Below, one piece after another: positions 37,513 to 47,265 of a DNA stretch of 64,000 bases. A model generated the notes under the pieces. That model was not told the origin of the DNA and did no database searches. It worked only from the letters and a program-made list of their open reading frames with translations. Within the stretch, counting starts at the first letter, position 1, and every line of letters starts with the position of its first letter. This DNA comes from Streptosporangium sandarakinum (GTDB lineage Bacteria > Actinomycetota > Actinomycetes > Streptosporangiales > Streptosporangiaceae), in assembly GCF_013409935.1 (NCBI RefSeq), contig NZ_JACCCO010000002.1, positions 992,001 to 1,056,000 of the forward strand. Direction: 5' to 3'. A program made the position numbers and the translations under genes.

Positions 37513-38685
37513 TCAGCCCGCCGACAGGACCAGCCCGCTGGTCGGCACGCCGGTGCCGGCGGTGACCAGGACGTTGCGGACGTCCGCCACCTGGTTGGCC
37601 GCCGTGCCCCGGACCTGCCGGACGGCCTCGGCGATGCCGTTCATGCCGTGGATGTACGCCTCGCCGAGCTGCCCGCCGTGCGGGTTGACCGGCAGCCGGC
37701 CGTCGATCTCGATGCCGCCGTCCGCCACGAGGTGGCGCGCCTCGCCCCGCCCGCAGAACCCCAGCTCCTCCAGCTGGACGAGCACGAACGGCGTGAAGTG
37801 GTCGTACAGGACGGCCGTCTGCACGTCCTCGGGGCCGAACCCCGCCTGCTCCCACAGCCGGCGGCCGACCACCCCCATCTCCGGCAGGCCGGTCATGTCG
37901 TCGCGGTAGTAGCTGGTCATCATCATCTGGCCGGCCCCCGATCCCTGGGCCGCGGCGGTGATCAGGGCCGGAGTCCGCCGCAGGTCGCGGGCGCGCTCGG
38001 CCGAGGTGACCACCAGCGCCACCGCGCCGTCGCTCTCCTGGCAGCAGTCGAGCAGGTGCAGCGGCTCGACGATCCACCGCGACGCCTGGTGCTCGGCGAG
38101 GGTGATCGGCCGGTCGTGGAACCACGCGGCGGGGTTGGTGGCCGCGTGCCGCCGCATGGCGACCGCCACCCTGCCGAAGTCCTCGGACGTCGCGCCGTGG
38201 ACGTGCATGTACCGGCGGGCGAACATGGCGACCCACGCCGCCGGGGTCATCAGCCCGTGCGGCACGTGCCAGCTCATCTCCAGGCCCAGGGACGACGGCG
38301 CGCCGCCGAGCCCGGGGTCGGGCCGGCCGTACCTGCGGCCGGAGCGCTCGTTGAACGCCCGGTAGCAGACGACGGTCTCGGCGACGCCGGTCGCGACGGC
38401 CATCGCCGCGTGCATCACCGTGCCGCACGCCGCGCCGCCGCCGTAGTGGACCCGGGAGAAGAAGGTCAGGTCGCCGATGCCCACCTCGCGGGCCACGGCG
38501 ATCTCGTCGTTGGCGTCCTGGGTGTAGGTCACCAGGCCGTCCACGTCCGACGGGCCGAGGCCGGCGTCGTCCAGCGCCGCGAACACCGCCTCGGCGGCGA
38601 GCCGGAGCTCCGACCTGCCCGACTGCTTGGAGAACTCGGTCGCGCCGATGCCGGCGACGGCCGTACTCCCCGAGAAGGAGACCAC
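37513..38685 (-). CDS. ltp2: Ltp2-like steroid side-chain aldolase (thiolase fold)
   Basis: A 390-residue lipid-transfer/thiolase-like protein (AVAGIGATEFSKQSGRSE at the N-terminus, HYGGGAACGTVMHAAMA, and the C-terminal VNPHGGQLGEAYIHGMNGI). In the mycobacterial pathway Ltp2 with ChsH2 carries out the retro-aldol release of propionyl-CoA from the 17-hydroxy C22 steroid-CoA, giving the C17-ketone. GTG start. It is last of the five-gene operon, 22 nt after chsH1. The assignment rests on sequence type plus gene order identical to the igr operon. Confidence 0.87.
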   Translation of the reverse strand: MVSFSGSTAVAGIGATEFSKQSGRSELRLAAEAVFAALDDAGLGPSDVDGLVTYTQDANDEIAVAREVGIGDLTFFSRVHYGGGAACGTVMHAAMAVATGVAETVVCYRAFNERSGRRYGRPDPGLGGAPSSLGLEMSWHVPHGLMTPAAWVAMFARRYMHVHGATSEDFGRVAVAMRRHAATNPAAWFHDRPITLAEHQASRWIVEPLHLLDCCQESDGAVALVVTSAERARDLRRTPALITAAAQGSGAGQMMMTSYYRDDMTGLPEMGVVGRRLWEQAGFGPEDVQTAVLYDHFTPFVLVQLEELGFCGRGEARHLVADGGIEIDGRLPVNPHGGQLGEAYIHGMNGIAEAVRQVRGTAANQVADVRNVLVTAGTGVPTSGLVLSAG

Positions 38686-38707
38686 GATGGGGGGCCTTTC
38701 TGGTGGG

Positions 38708-39118
38708 TCAGCGGTCGGGGAGGGCGACGCGGACGGTGCCCGAGGCGTGGTCGCCCAGGCTGACCCTGCCCCGCACCTCGACGGTGAACTCGCCGTTCTC
38801 CCGCCCGACGACGGTGCCGGTGAAGGTCAGCCGGTCGCCGGCGTAGGCCGGGACGCCCAGCTTGACGTTGATGCCGCGGATCAGCGCCTCGGGGCCCGCC
38901 CAGTCGGTGACGTAACGCTCGACGAGGCCCATCGTGGTCAGGATGTTGAGGAAGACGTCCTTCGATCCCTGCGCTCTGGCGCTCGCCGGGTCGTGGTGGA
39001 CGGGGGTGAAGTCCATCGTGGCCAGTGCCGTCGAGACGACCGTGGTGGGGGTCAGGTCGATCACGAGCTCGGGGAGCGCCACTCCGACCTGGACCTCGTC
39101 TTCGGTAAGCGTCCGCAT
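38708..39118 (-). CDS. chsH1: ChsH1-like MaoC enoyl-CoA hydratase subunit
   Basis: A 136-residue single hot-dog protein: hydratase-2 motif around MDFTPVHHDPASARAQG (Asp36, His41), then GINVKLGVPAYAGDRLTFTG. In the known system ChsH1 pairs with the MaoC domain of ChsH2 to hydrate the C17-C20 unsaturated steroid-CoA. The ATG overlaps the chsH2 stop by one base (TGATG). Confidence 0.87.
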   Translation of the reverse strand: MRTLTEDEVQVGVALPELVIDLTPTTVVSTALATMDFTPVHHDPASARAQGSKDVFLNILTTMGLVERYVTDWAGPEALIRGINVKLGVPAYAGDRLTFTGTVVGRENGEFTVEVRGRVSLGDHASGTVRVALPDR

Positions 39119-40104
39119 CACGTCTCCCGGGGGACCCAGAGGGGCAGTATGAGGTTGTCGTCCTTCTGGCGATACGTCACACGCAACGGCATACCGATAC
39201 CCACTTCCGCGGGAGCGCAGTCCACGACGGCGCCCACGATCCGCACGCCCTCCGGCAGCTGGACCACCGCCACCGCGAACGGCGTCTCCCATCCCGGGAT
39301 CGGCGGGTTGTGGTGCACCACGTAGCTGTAGACCTCGCCCTCGCCGCTCGCCACGACGTACGTCCGGCCGGCCGAGCGGCACGAGGGGCAGACCGGACCG
39401 GGGGGATGCCGGAGCTCGCCGCAGTCGGCGCATCTCTGGATCCGCAACTCGCCTCGGGCCACACCCTCCCAGAAGAAGGCGGTGTCGTCGTTGACCGCCG
39501 GTCCCAGCGGGTACGGCTGCCGGGTATCGGGAGTGGTTTTGCGCTCCCCGGGATGAAATTTCAGCACCCGGAACAGCATCTCGGCCACCCGCTCGCCCTC
39601 CGAGTACCAGGTGACGTTCCAGGTGACGAAGTAGCCCTCGCCGAGGGCCGTCCGCTTCGGCCCGGACAGCCCGGTGAGCCGGGTGGCCGGGACCGGCCGC
39701 TCGCCGAGCCTCAGGTAGCGGTCGTAGGTCTGCTCGCAGTTCGTCGCGACCACCCCGGTGTAGCCGGCGGCGTCGAGGGCCGCGAGCACGTCGTCGATCG
39801 GGCTTCCCGCGCTCTCGGGCCGCCCGGCCGGTCCGGCGAGGCCCGGCATGGTCCAGACCTGGATCATCGCCGGGGGAGCCACGATCTCTCCGTGGACGCC
39901 CGCGGCGGCGGCCTCCGCGTCGGTGTGGAGGGGGTTGGCGTCGCCCATGGCGGCGGCCCAGTGCCGGATCATCGGGAGGTTGACCGGGTCGGCCGCGGCC
40001 TCGCCGTACACCTCGCCCGCCGCCATCCGCTTCTCGGCCAGCGCGGTGAGCCGTTCGTGGAAGTCCGGGTCCGGGACCCCGGCGGGAGGGTTCGCGGCGG
40101 TCAT
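39118..40104 (-). CDS. chsH2: ChsH2-like MaoC-DUF35 fusion
   Basis: A 328-residue two-domain protein. The N-terminal MaoC hot-dog domain keeps G-D-A-N-P-L-H (Asp55, His60). The C-terminal DUF35 part has a zinc ribbon with Cys225, 228, 239 and 242 (RCADCGE...PVCPSC), then an OB fold (ASGEGEVYSYVVHHNPP). The MaoC part works with ChsH1 as the hydratase; the DUF35 part binds Ltp2 for the aldol cleavage. ATGA overlap with the upstream gene shows tight coupling. Confidence 0.9.
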   Translation of the reverse strand: MTAANPPAGVPDPDFHERLTALAEKRMAAGEVYGEAAADPVNLPMIRHWAAAMGDANPLHTDAEAAAAGVHGEIVAPPAMIQVWTMPGLAGPAGRPESAGSPIDDVLAALDAAGYTGVVATNCEQTYDRYLRLGERPVPATRLTGLSGPKRTALGEGYFVTWNVTWYSEGERVAEMLFRVLKFHPGERKTTPDTRQPYPLGPAVNDDTAFFWEGVARGELRIQRCADCGELRHPPGPVCPSCRSAGRTYVVASGEGEVYSYVVHHNPPIPGWETPFAVAVVQLPEGVRIVGAVVDCAPAEVGIGMPLRVTYRQKDDNLILPLWVPRET

Positions 40105-41255
40105 CGGGGCGGCCTCGGCAGGTTCAGGCCCAGCATGGCGATGAGCTCGCGCTGGATCTCGTTGACGCCGCCGCCGAAGGTCAGCACGATCGCGCCCTTG
40201 ACGCCGCGGTCGAGGCGCTCGGTGAAGTCGGCCGTCTCCTCGTCGTCCGGGTCGCCGAACCGGGCCAGGACGTCCCCGACGATCCGGCCGACCTCCTGCA
40301 TGCGCTCCGAGCCGTAGATCTTGGTGGCCGAGGCGTCGGGGGCGCCCAGCCAGCCCAGGTCCATGCCCGCCGCGACCTGCCAGTTCAGCAGCTCGTTGGT
40401 CCGCAGGCAGGCGTACACCCTGGCCAGCGCGCGCCGTACGGCGGGCTCGGCGATCAGGCCGGTGGCGCGCGCCCACCTCAGGAAGCGGTCGTGGACGTGC
40501 GCGATGTTGCCCGCCGGGCCGAGCGTGACCCGCTCGTGGTTGAGCTGCTCGACGATCAGGTCCCAGCCCCGGTTCTCCTCCCCCACCACCATGTCCACCG
40601 GCACCCGCACATCGGTGTAGTAGATGGAGTTGGTGTGGTGGCGGCCGTCCATGGTCGTGATCGGGGTCCACGAGAAGCCCGGGTCGGCGCAGTCGACGAT
40701 CAGCATCGTGATGCCCCGGTGCTTCGCCGCGGCCGGGTCGGTGCGGGCGGCCAGCCAGATGTGGTCGGCGCGGTGGGCGCCCGAGGTGAAGATCTTCTGC
40801 CCGTTGACGACGTAGTGGTCGCCGTCGCGGACCGCGGTGGTGCGCAGGGCCGCGAGGTCGGTGCCCGCCTCGGGCTCGCTGTAGCCGATGGCGAAGTGGC
40901 ACTCCCCGGCCAGGATGCGCGGCAGGAAGAACTCCTTTTGCGCGGTCGTGCCGTACCGCATGATGGTCGGGCCGACGGTCTGCACGGTGATGATCGGGTA
41001 GGGCACCTCGGCGCGGGCGATCTCGTTGGCGAAGATCTGCTGTTCCAGCGGGCCGTACCCGCCGCCGCCGTACTTCTCCGGCCAGCCCAGGCCGAGCTTG
41101 CCGTCGCGGCCGAGCCTGCGGCAGTGCCGCATGTAGGCCGGGCCGAACGGGTCGGCGGCGATCTCCCGGCGTTCCTCGGCGGACAGGCAGACGGTGAAGT
41201 ACTCGTGCAGCTCGTGGCGGAGCCGCCGCTGCTCGGGGGTCAGGTCGATCATCAT
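40101..41255 (-). CDS. chsE2: Acyl-CoA dehydrogenase, ChsE2/FadE29-like
   Basis: A 384-residue flavoprotein subunit: LGWPEKYGGGGYGPLEQQIF, FAIGYSEPEAGTDLAALRT (FAD/substrate region), GQKIFTSGAHRADHIWLAAR, and a C-terminal FGGGVNEIQRELIAMLGLN. With the next subunit it should form the alpha2-beta2 dehydrogenase acting on the three-carbon side chain of the C22 steroid-CoA. It corresponds in order to mycobacterial fadE29. It overlaps both neighbours by 4 nt. Confidence 0.88.
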   Translation of the reverse strand: MMIDLTPEQRRLRHELHEYFTVCLSAEERREIAADPFGPAYMRHCRRLGRDGKLGLGWPEKYGGGGYGPLEQQIFANEIARAEVPYPIITVQTVGPTIMRYGTTAQKEFFLPRILAGECHFAIGYSEPEAGTDLAALRTTAVRDGDHYVVNGQKIFTSGAHRADHIWLAARTDPAAAKHRGITMLIVDCADPGFSWTPITTMDGRHHTNSIYYTDVRVPVDMVVGEENRGWDLIVEQLNHERVTLGPAGNIAHVHDRFLRWARATGLIAEPAVRRALARVYACLRTNELLNWQVAAGMDLGWLGAPDASATKIYGSERMQEVGRIVGDVLARFGDPDDEETADFTERLDRGVKGAIVLTFGGGVNEIQRELIAMLGLNLPRPPR

Positions 41256-42400
41256 CGAAGGAGGGCTCCGATCGCGTCGAGCCGGGCTTCCACGCCGCCC
41301 AGCAGGTGGGCGTGGTGCTTGCCCCAGGCGAAGTGGCGGTGCAGCGGGTAGGCCACGTCCAGGCCGATCCCGCCGTGCAGGTGCTGGCAGGTGTGCAGCG
41401 CGGCGAGCGCCGCGTCCGTGACGGTGAGGGCCGCGACGGACAGGTCGGTGTCGGCCTCGGCGTCCATGCCCTCGGCCAGCCGCCACACCCCGGACCACAT
41501 GGCGACGTCCAGGGTGCGGGCGGCGATGTAGACGTCGGCGATCTGCACGGTGACCGCCTGGAACTCGGCCAGCGCCCGGCCGAACTGCCTGCGGTTCCTG
41601 ACGTGCTCGGTGGTCAGCGCGAGCGCCCCGGCCAGCACGCCGGAGGCGACGGCGACGATCCCGGCGAGCGCCAGCAGGCGCAGGCCCTCCGCGGCCCGGC
41701 CGTCCGGCGCGCCCACCGGCTCGCCCGGGGAGTCGCGGAGGGTGAGCGTGGCGGTGGGCTCGCCGGTGGAGACGCGCACCGGCCGCAGGTCCGCCGACTC
41801 GGGGGCGACCAGGAACAGGCCGACGCCCTCTTCGGTGGCGGCGGGGACGAGGATCGCCGACACCTGGGCGGCGTAGGGGACGATGCCGGCCCGCCCGGTC
41901 AGCACCCACCCGTCGCCGCCGGGGCGGGCGGTCACGGCGGGGGCGGCGCCGGGGTCCCCTGCGGGATCGGGCTCGCCCGCGAGGCGGGCCGTCACGGCGG
42001 GGGCGGCGCCGAGGTCGCGGCCGGGGCCGCGCAGCGCGGCGGTCAGCACCGCCCGCCCCTCGGCCAGCGGGGCCAGTGCCGCGCGCTGCTCCGGGGAGCC
42101 GTGCCGGGCGACGGTCAGCGCGGTGACCAGGCTCGCCAGGAGCGGCGCCGGGGCCACGTGCGCCCCGGCCTCCCGCAGTAGGACGGCCATCTCCACCGGT
42201 CCGAGCCCCGCGCCGCCCGCCTCCTCGGGAAGGCAGGCGCCCAGCAGCCCGGCCTGGGCGAGGGAGCGCCACAGCCCCACGTCGTACGGCGCGCCGCCCG
42301 CCTCGTGGGCCTCGATCCGTTCGGTGGCCGCCTCGCGGCCGAGGAGGTCTGCGGCGAGGGCGCGCAGCTCGCTCTGCGTCTCGTCAAGGGTGAAGTCCAC
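41252..42400 (-). CDS. chsE1: Acyl-CoA dehydrogenase, ChsE1/FadE28-like
   Basis: A 382-residue divergent acyl-CoA dehydrogenase, first gene of the operon. The C-terminal HLHGGIGLDVAYPLHRHFAW segment is typical of this partner subunit. Residues about 130-167 carry an imperfect duplication (GAAPAVTAR twice, DNA about 41929-41955 and 41989-42015), an insertion relative to the usual fold and probably a surface loop. A degenerate KstR-like box lies 47 nt upstream of the ATG. Confidence 0.87.
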   Translation of the reverse strand: MDFTLDETQSELRALAADLLGREAATERIEAHEAGGAPYDVGLWRSLAQAGLLGACLPEEAGGAGLGPVEMAVLLREAGAHVAPAPLLASLVTALTVARHGSPEQRAALAPLAEGRAVLTAALRGPGRDLGAAPAVTARLAGEPDPAGDPGAAPAVTARPGGDGWVLTGRAGIVPYAAQVSAILVPAATEEGVGLFLVAPESADLRPVRVSTGEPTATLTLRDSPGEPVGAPDGRAAEGLRLLALAGIVAVASGVLAGALALTTEHVRNRRQFGRALAEFQAVTVQIADVYIAARTLDVAMWSGVWRLAEGMDAEADTDLSVAALTVTDAALAALHTCQHLHGGIGLDVAYPLHRHFAWGKHHAHLLGGVEARLDAIGALLR

Positions 42401-42446
42401 GGGCGCTCCAGGGGGCTAAAACGCTCAAGCCAACCGATCCGGAAAC

Positions 42447-42460
42447 TAGAACAGATTTCA
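42447..42460. promoter_or_regulatory. KstR-like box upstream of chsE1 (one mismatch)
   Basis: TAGAACAGATTTCA matches TnnAACnnGTTnnA except for A in place of the first G of GTT. Its position in the chsE1-kstR intergenic region suits repression of the five-gene operon. Confidence 0.6.
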
Positions 42461-42583
42461 ATCCCCGTCCAGGGGGCACCGGCGCGGACGGGCGGCGCCG
42501 TACGGCGGGCGGGCGTCTTCCGTGGAAGGGCCGATGCCCCTCGCAACCGGCGGGTAACTCACCGGGACGACCGGAGATCAGAT

Positions 42584-42591
42584 AACGTGTT
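42584..42591. promoter_or_regulatory. KstR core motif at the start of the kstR-like gene
   Basis: AACGTGTT has the AAC-nn-GTT core but both outer T and A of the consensus are absent. It ends 3 nt before the ATG, and no ribosome site is seen, so the mRNA may be leaderless and the site autoregulatory. Moderate to low support. Confidence 0.4.
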
Positions 42592-42594
42592 CTC

Positions 42595-43365
42595 ATGCGT
42601 GTCCCGCGTACGACCATCGGAGCATCCGCGGCCACCCGCGCCCCGCACGCTTCGGCCCCCGGGTCCTCCCGGCCGGGCGCGGCCAAGGGGTCCTCGGGTG
42701 CGGCCAAGAGATCCTCAGGCGCGGCCAAGGACGCCTCGGGCTCACAGGGTTCACAGGGTTCACAGGGCGAGCCGGCGGCGTCCGGCGGCGCCCGCTCCAG
42801 GAGCCAGCTTCAGCGCCGCAAGCGCATCGTCCAGGCCGCCGCCGCGCTCGCCTCCCGTGGCGGCGTCGAGGCCATGCAGATGCGCACGGTCGCCGAGCGC
42901 GCCGGGGTCGCCCTCGGCACCCTCTACCGCTACTTCCCGTCGAAGATGGACCTGGTCGTCGCGGTCGTCAGCGAGGAGCTCGACCTGCTCGAAGGCAGCA
43001 TCGAGCGGCGTCCGCCGAGCGCCGCCACCGCCGCCGGCCGCGCCGTGGACGTGCTGATGCGCGCCACCCGCGGTCTGATGCGCGAGCCCGAGCTGGCCGA
43101 CGCGCTCATCCGCTCGCTGATCATGGCCGAGGTCGACACCCCGTTCGGCGACCGGATGACCGGCCTGCTGCTGCGTGCCGCCGGAGACCGGCCGGGGGAA
43201 CGGCTGACGCCGGAGACCGCCACCGAGGAGCAGGCCATCCTGGCCGGCTCGCTGGGCAGCGTCTGGGTGCAGGAGCTGCTGGAGATGCTCCGCGGCCGCC
43301 GCACGCACGAGCAGGTGCAGCGCCGCGTCGAGATAGCGGCCGACCGGCTGCTCGCCGGCTTCTGA
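42595..43365 (+). CDS. kstR: TetR-family repressor, KstR-like
   Basis: A 256-residue regulator. The DNA-binding domain (RRKRIVQAAAALASRGGVEA, MRTVAERAGVALGTLYRYFP) is of KstR type, and its location between the sterol side-chain operon and fadA5 supports that. KstR represses cholesterol genes and is released by steroid-CoA intermediates. Unusually it has about 72 residues before the HTH, built of three 21-bp repeats (42679-42741) and three 9-bp repeats (42742-42768) encoding AAK-x-SSG and SQG units. No alternative start codon removes them. The tail is Lys/Ser-rich and probably disordered. Confidence 0.8.
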   Translation: MRVPRTTIGASAATRAPHASAPGSSRPGAAKGSSGAAKRSSGAAKDASGSQGSQGSQGEPAASGGARSRSQLQRRKRIVQAAAALASRGGVEAMQMRTVAERAGVALGTLYRYFPSKMDLVVAVVSEELDLLEGSIERRPPSAATAAGRAVDVLMRATRGLMREPELADALIRSLIMAEVDTPFGDRMTGLLLRAAGDRPGERLTPETATEEQAILAGSLGSVWVQELLEMLRGRRTHEQVQRRVEIAADRLLAGF

Positions 43366-43499
43366 CCACCCATCCCGCTTCCCGCCCCGCCCTCCATCCC
43401 CTTCCGAAGACCTTCTCCCGGAGACCTTCTTCCGAAGATCACCCGTCCCGTCCTCCGTCCCCTTCCGGAGACCTCCCTCCTTCGCCTTCCGCCGAAAAC

Positions 43500-43513
43500 T
43501 AGAACGGGTTACA
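43500..43513. promoter_or_regulatory. KstR box upstream of fadA5
   Basis: TAGAACGGGTTACA, an exact match to TnnAACnnGTTnnA, 34 nt before the thiolase ATG. Confidence 0.8.
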
Positions 43514-43517
43514 GTAA

Positions 43518-44705
<1,188 letters not shown>

Positions 44706-44816
44706 CGCGGCGGCGACGCGTCCGCGGGCGTGCGCGTTCTCTCCGCGTTCCCCCGTCGGGAATGATCACGAGGCCGTACGCTTGCGGCGACCGGTTCCCG
44801 TCACGAGGATGACGCC

Positions 44817-45851
44817 ATGCAGCCACTCGGTGAAGCCGACCTGCGGGTGGTCGCCGCCCTGCAGGTGAACGGGCGGGCCACCTGGGACCGCATCGGGCGC
44901 GTGCTGGGCGAGCCCACGCGCAACGTCGCCAGGAGGGCGGCCCGGCTGATCGAGTCGGGCGTGCTCTCGGTGGTCGGGTTGGTCGACGACCGGCGGCTGG
45001 GGTCGGCGGTGCTGCGGCTGCGCTGCCGTCCGGGGACGGTGATCGACGCGGGCGAGGCGCTCGCCGAGCTGCCCGAGACCCGGTTCGCCGCGCTGGTCTC
45101 CGGCTCGATCGACTGCACGGCCGAGCTGTCCGTGGCCGACGACGCCATGATCGACCTGCTGTTCCGGGGCATCCCGTCGATCGACGGGGTCGTGGAGAGC
45201 GTCGCCTATCCGGCGCTGCGTTACTTCAAGACCCCCCAGGAGTGGCACCTCGACGTGCTGACCCCGCAGGAGGTGGAGGGGCTGCGCGAGCAGTGGGCCC
45301 CGCTGCCGGGCCGCCTCCAGCGTCCTCGCGAGGCGCCGCCGGCCGAGGACGCGCGGATCATCGCGGCGGTCGTCACCGACGGCCGCGCCACCCACGCGGA
45401 GGTCGCGTCCGCCGCCGGGATCAGCGAGTCCACGGCCCGCCGCCGCCTGGACTCCCTGCTGCGCCGGGGGATCCTGCGCATCCGAGCCGAGATCGAGCCC
45501 GCCTATCTCGGGCTGCCGGTCGAGGCGGTGCTCTGGCTGCGGGTGGCCGAGTGCGAGGTGGAGGCCGCCGGGCACGCGCTGGCCGCGCTTCCGGAGGTGC
45601 GGTACCTGGTGGCGGTGGCCGGCGACCACCAGCTCGTGGCACACGTGGTCGTGCCGGGGCGGCCCGAGCTGTACGAGTTCCTGCGGGGCATCGGCGGCCT
45701 GCCCGGCATGCGGGCGATCGAGACCACGGTGGTGCTCCGGCCGCTCAAGCGCGGTTTCATGATCAAGCGTGACGGGCGGGTGGAGCGCTGGGTCGGCCCG
45801 ATCGAGGCGTACCACGGAACGCCGGGAAGAGACGCGGAAGCCGTACCTTGA
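44817..45851 (+). CDS. Double Lrp/AsnC-type regulator
   Basis: A 344-residue protein made of two consecutive Lrp units: HTH 1 near residues 7-35 (LRVVAALQVNGRATWDRIGRVLG) with a ligand domain to about 150, and HTH 2 near 180-215 (DARIIAAVVTDGRATHAEVASAAGISESTARRRLDSL) with a ligand domain to the end. Duplicate-unit Lrp proteins are common in actinomycetes. The ligand and target are unknown; its position between fadA5 and the P450 suggests a link to side-chain catabolism. Confidence 0.87.
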   Translation: MQPLGEADLRVVAALQVNGRATWDRIGRVLGEPTRNVARRAARLIESGVLSVVGLVDDRRLGSAVLRLRCRPGTVIDAGEALAELPETRFAALVSGSIDCTAELSVADDAMIDLLFRGIPSIDGVVESVAYPALRYFKTPQEWHLDVLTPQEVEGLREQWAPLPGRLQRPREAPPAEDARIIAAVVTDGRATHAEVASAAGISESTARRRLDSLLRRGILRIRAEIEPAYLGLPVEAVLWLRVAECEVEAAGHALAALPEVRYLVAVAGDHQLVAHVVVPGRPELYEFLRGIGGLPGMRAIETTVVLRPLKRGFMIKRDGRVERWVGPIEAYHGTPGRDAEAVP

Positions 45852-45870
45852 CGCGTCCGGAGGTACATAA

Positions 45871-45884
45871 TAGAACGCGTTACA
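45871..45884. promoter_or_regulatory. KstR box upstream of the P450 gene
   Basis: TAGAACGCGTTACA, an exact match to TnnAACnnGTTnnA, 122 nt before the P450 start and 20 nt after the Lrp stop. Confidence 0.8.
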
Positions 45885-46005
45885 GCAGTTGCCCCACCAA
45901 GCGCTTGATCGGTTAGGCGGCGGGCACGCCCGTCACCCGCGGCGCGGCGTACGCCGGCAGCACGACGCCCGCGAGGACGCGCGGGCGATTCCCCCGGGGA
46001 GGGCC

Positions 46006-47208
46006 ATGGACATCAACCTCGTCGACCAGGATCTCTACGCGCGCGAAGGCGCGCCCCACGACCAGTTCGCCTGGCTGCGGGCCAACGATCCGGTCCACCG
46101 GCACCACGGCGGCGACCTCGGCTGGCCGGACTTCTGGGCGGTCACCAGGCACGCCGACGTCGTGCAGGTCTCCCGCCGTCCCGACCTGTTCTCCTCCAGC
46201 AGGAAACTCGCGCTCTTCGAGGAGATGCCGGAGGAGCAGCGCGAGTTCCAGCGGATGATGATGCTCAACCAGGACCCGCCGGAGCACACCCGGCGCCGCT
46301 CGCTGGTCAACCGGGGCTTCACCCCGCGCGTCATCGGCGCCCTGGAGCAGCACATCCGCGACATCTGCCACGACCTCGTGGACGAGGCCAGGGGCCGCTC
46401 CTCCGTCGACTTCGTCCGGGACATCGCAGCCCCGCTGCCGCTGTACGTGATCTGCGAGCTGCTCGGCGCCCCCGTCGAGGACCGCGACAAGCTCTTCACC
46501 TGGTCCAACCAGATGATCGGCGCGGAGGACCCCGACTACGCGGCCGACCCCACCGAGGGGCGCGACGCCGCCGCGGAGGTCTACGCCTACGCCAACCGGC
46601 TCGCCGCCGAGCGCCGCGAGGAGCCCCGCGACGACATCATCACCAGGCTCCTGCGTCCCGACGACAACGGCGAGGTCCTCGACGAGAACGAGTTCGACCT
46701 GTTCGTGCTGCTGCTGGTGGTGGCGGGCAACGAGACGACCCGCAACGCGGCCTCCGGCGGCATGCTCGGGCTCTTCGAGCATCCCGAGCAGTGGCGGCGC
46801 CTGATCGCCGACCGCGCGCTGGCCGGCACCGCCGCCGACGAGATCGTCCGCTGGGTCTCCCCGGTCAACCTCTTCCGCCGTACGGCGACCGCCGACACGG
46901 TGATCGGCGAGCAGGAGGTCAAGGAGGGCGACAAGGTCGTGGTGTTCTACACCTCCGCCAACCGCGACGAGGACGTCTTCGCCGACCCCGGGGTGTTCGA
47001 CATCGGCCGCACCCCCAACCCCCACATCGGCTTCGGCGGCGGCGGCGCCCACTTCTGCCTCGGCAACCACCTGGCCAAGCTGGAGCTGCGGGTGCTCTTC
47101 GAGGTGCTGGCCGAGCGGCTGCCGAACCTCGCCCAGGCGGGCCCGGTCCGGCGGCTCCGCTCCAACTTCATCAACGGCATCAAGGAGCTCCCGGTCACGG
47201 TCTCCTGA
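46006..47208 (+). CDS. Cytochrome P450, CYP125/CYP142-like sterol 26(27)-hydroxylase
   Basis: A 400-residue soluble P450; the ATG at 46006 follows GGGGAGGG. I-helix LLVVAGNETTRNAASGG (acid-Thr replaced by N-E-T-T as in CYP125), E-I-V-R-W K-helix, and heme-binding FGGGGAHFCLGNHLA with Cys351. The C-terminal LRSNFINGIKELPV matches CYP125/142 relatives. In cholesterol degradation these enzymes oxidise the terminal methyl of the side chain. The upstream KstR box and cluster context agree. A redox partner is not adjacent; the ferredoxin at 59369 is one candidate. Confidence 0.85.
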   Translation: MDINLVDQDLYAREGAPHDQFAWLRANDPVHRHHGGDLGWPDFWAVTRHADVVQVSRRPDLFSSSRKLALFEEMPEEQREFQRMMMLNQDPPEHTRRRSLVNRGFTPRVIGALEQHIRDICHDLVDEARGRSSVDFVRDIAAPLPLYVICELLGAPVEDRDKLFTWSNQMIGAEDPDYAADPTEGRDAAAEVYAYANRLAAERREEPRDDIITRLLRPDDNGEVLDENEFDLFVLLLVVAGNETTRNAASGGMLGLFEHPEQWRRLIADRALAGTAADEIVRWVSPVNLFRRTATADTVIGEQEVKEGDKVVVFYTSANRDEDVFADPGVFDIGRTPNPHIGFGGGGAHFCLGNHLAKLELRVLFEVLAERLPNLAQAGPVRRLRSNFINGIKELPVTVS

Positions 47209-47225
47209 ACCCCGGCTCCGCCGTT

Positions 47226-47257
47226 CCCGCCCGCCGGCCCCCGGATCGGCGGGCGGG
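47226..47257. terminator. Bidirectional terminator between P450 and prenyl synthase
   Basis: Perfect 11-bp stem (47226-47236 with 47247-47257), 10-nt loop, centred between two convergent genes. There is no T-run. Confidence 0.75.
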
Positions 47258-47265
47258 TCCCGCCC

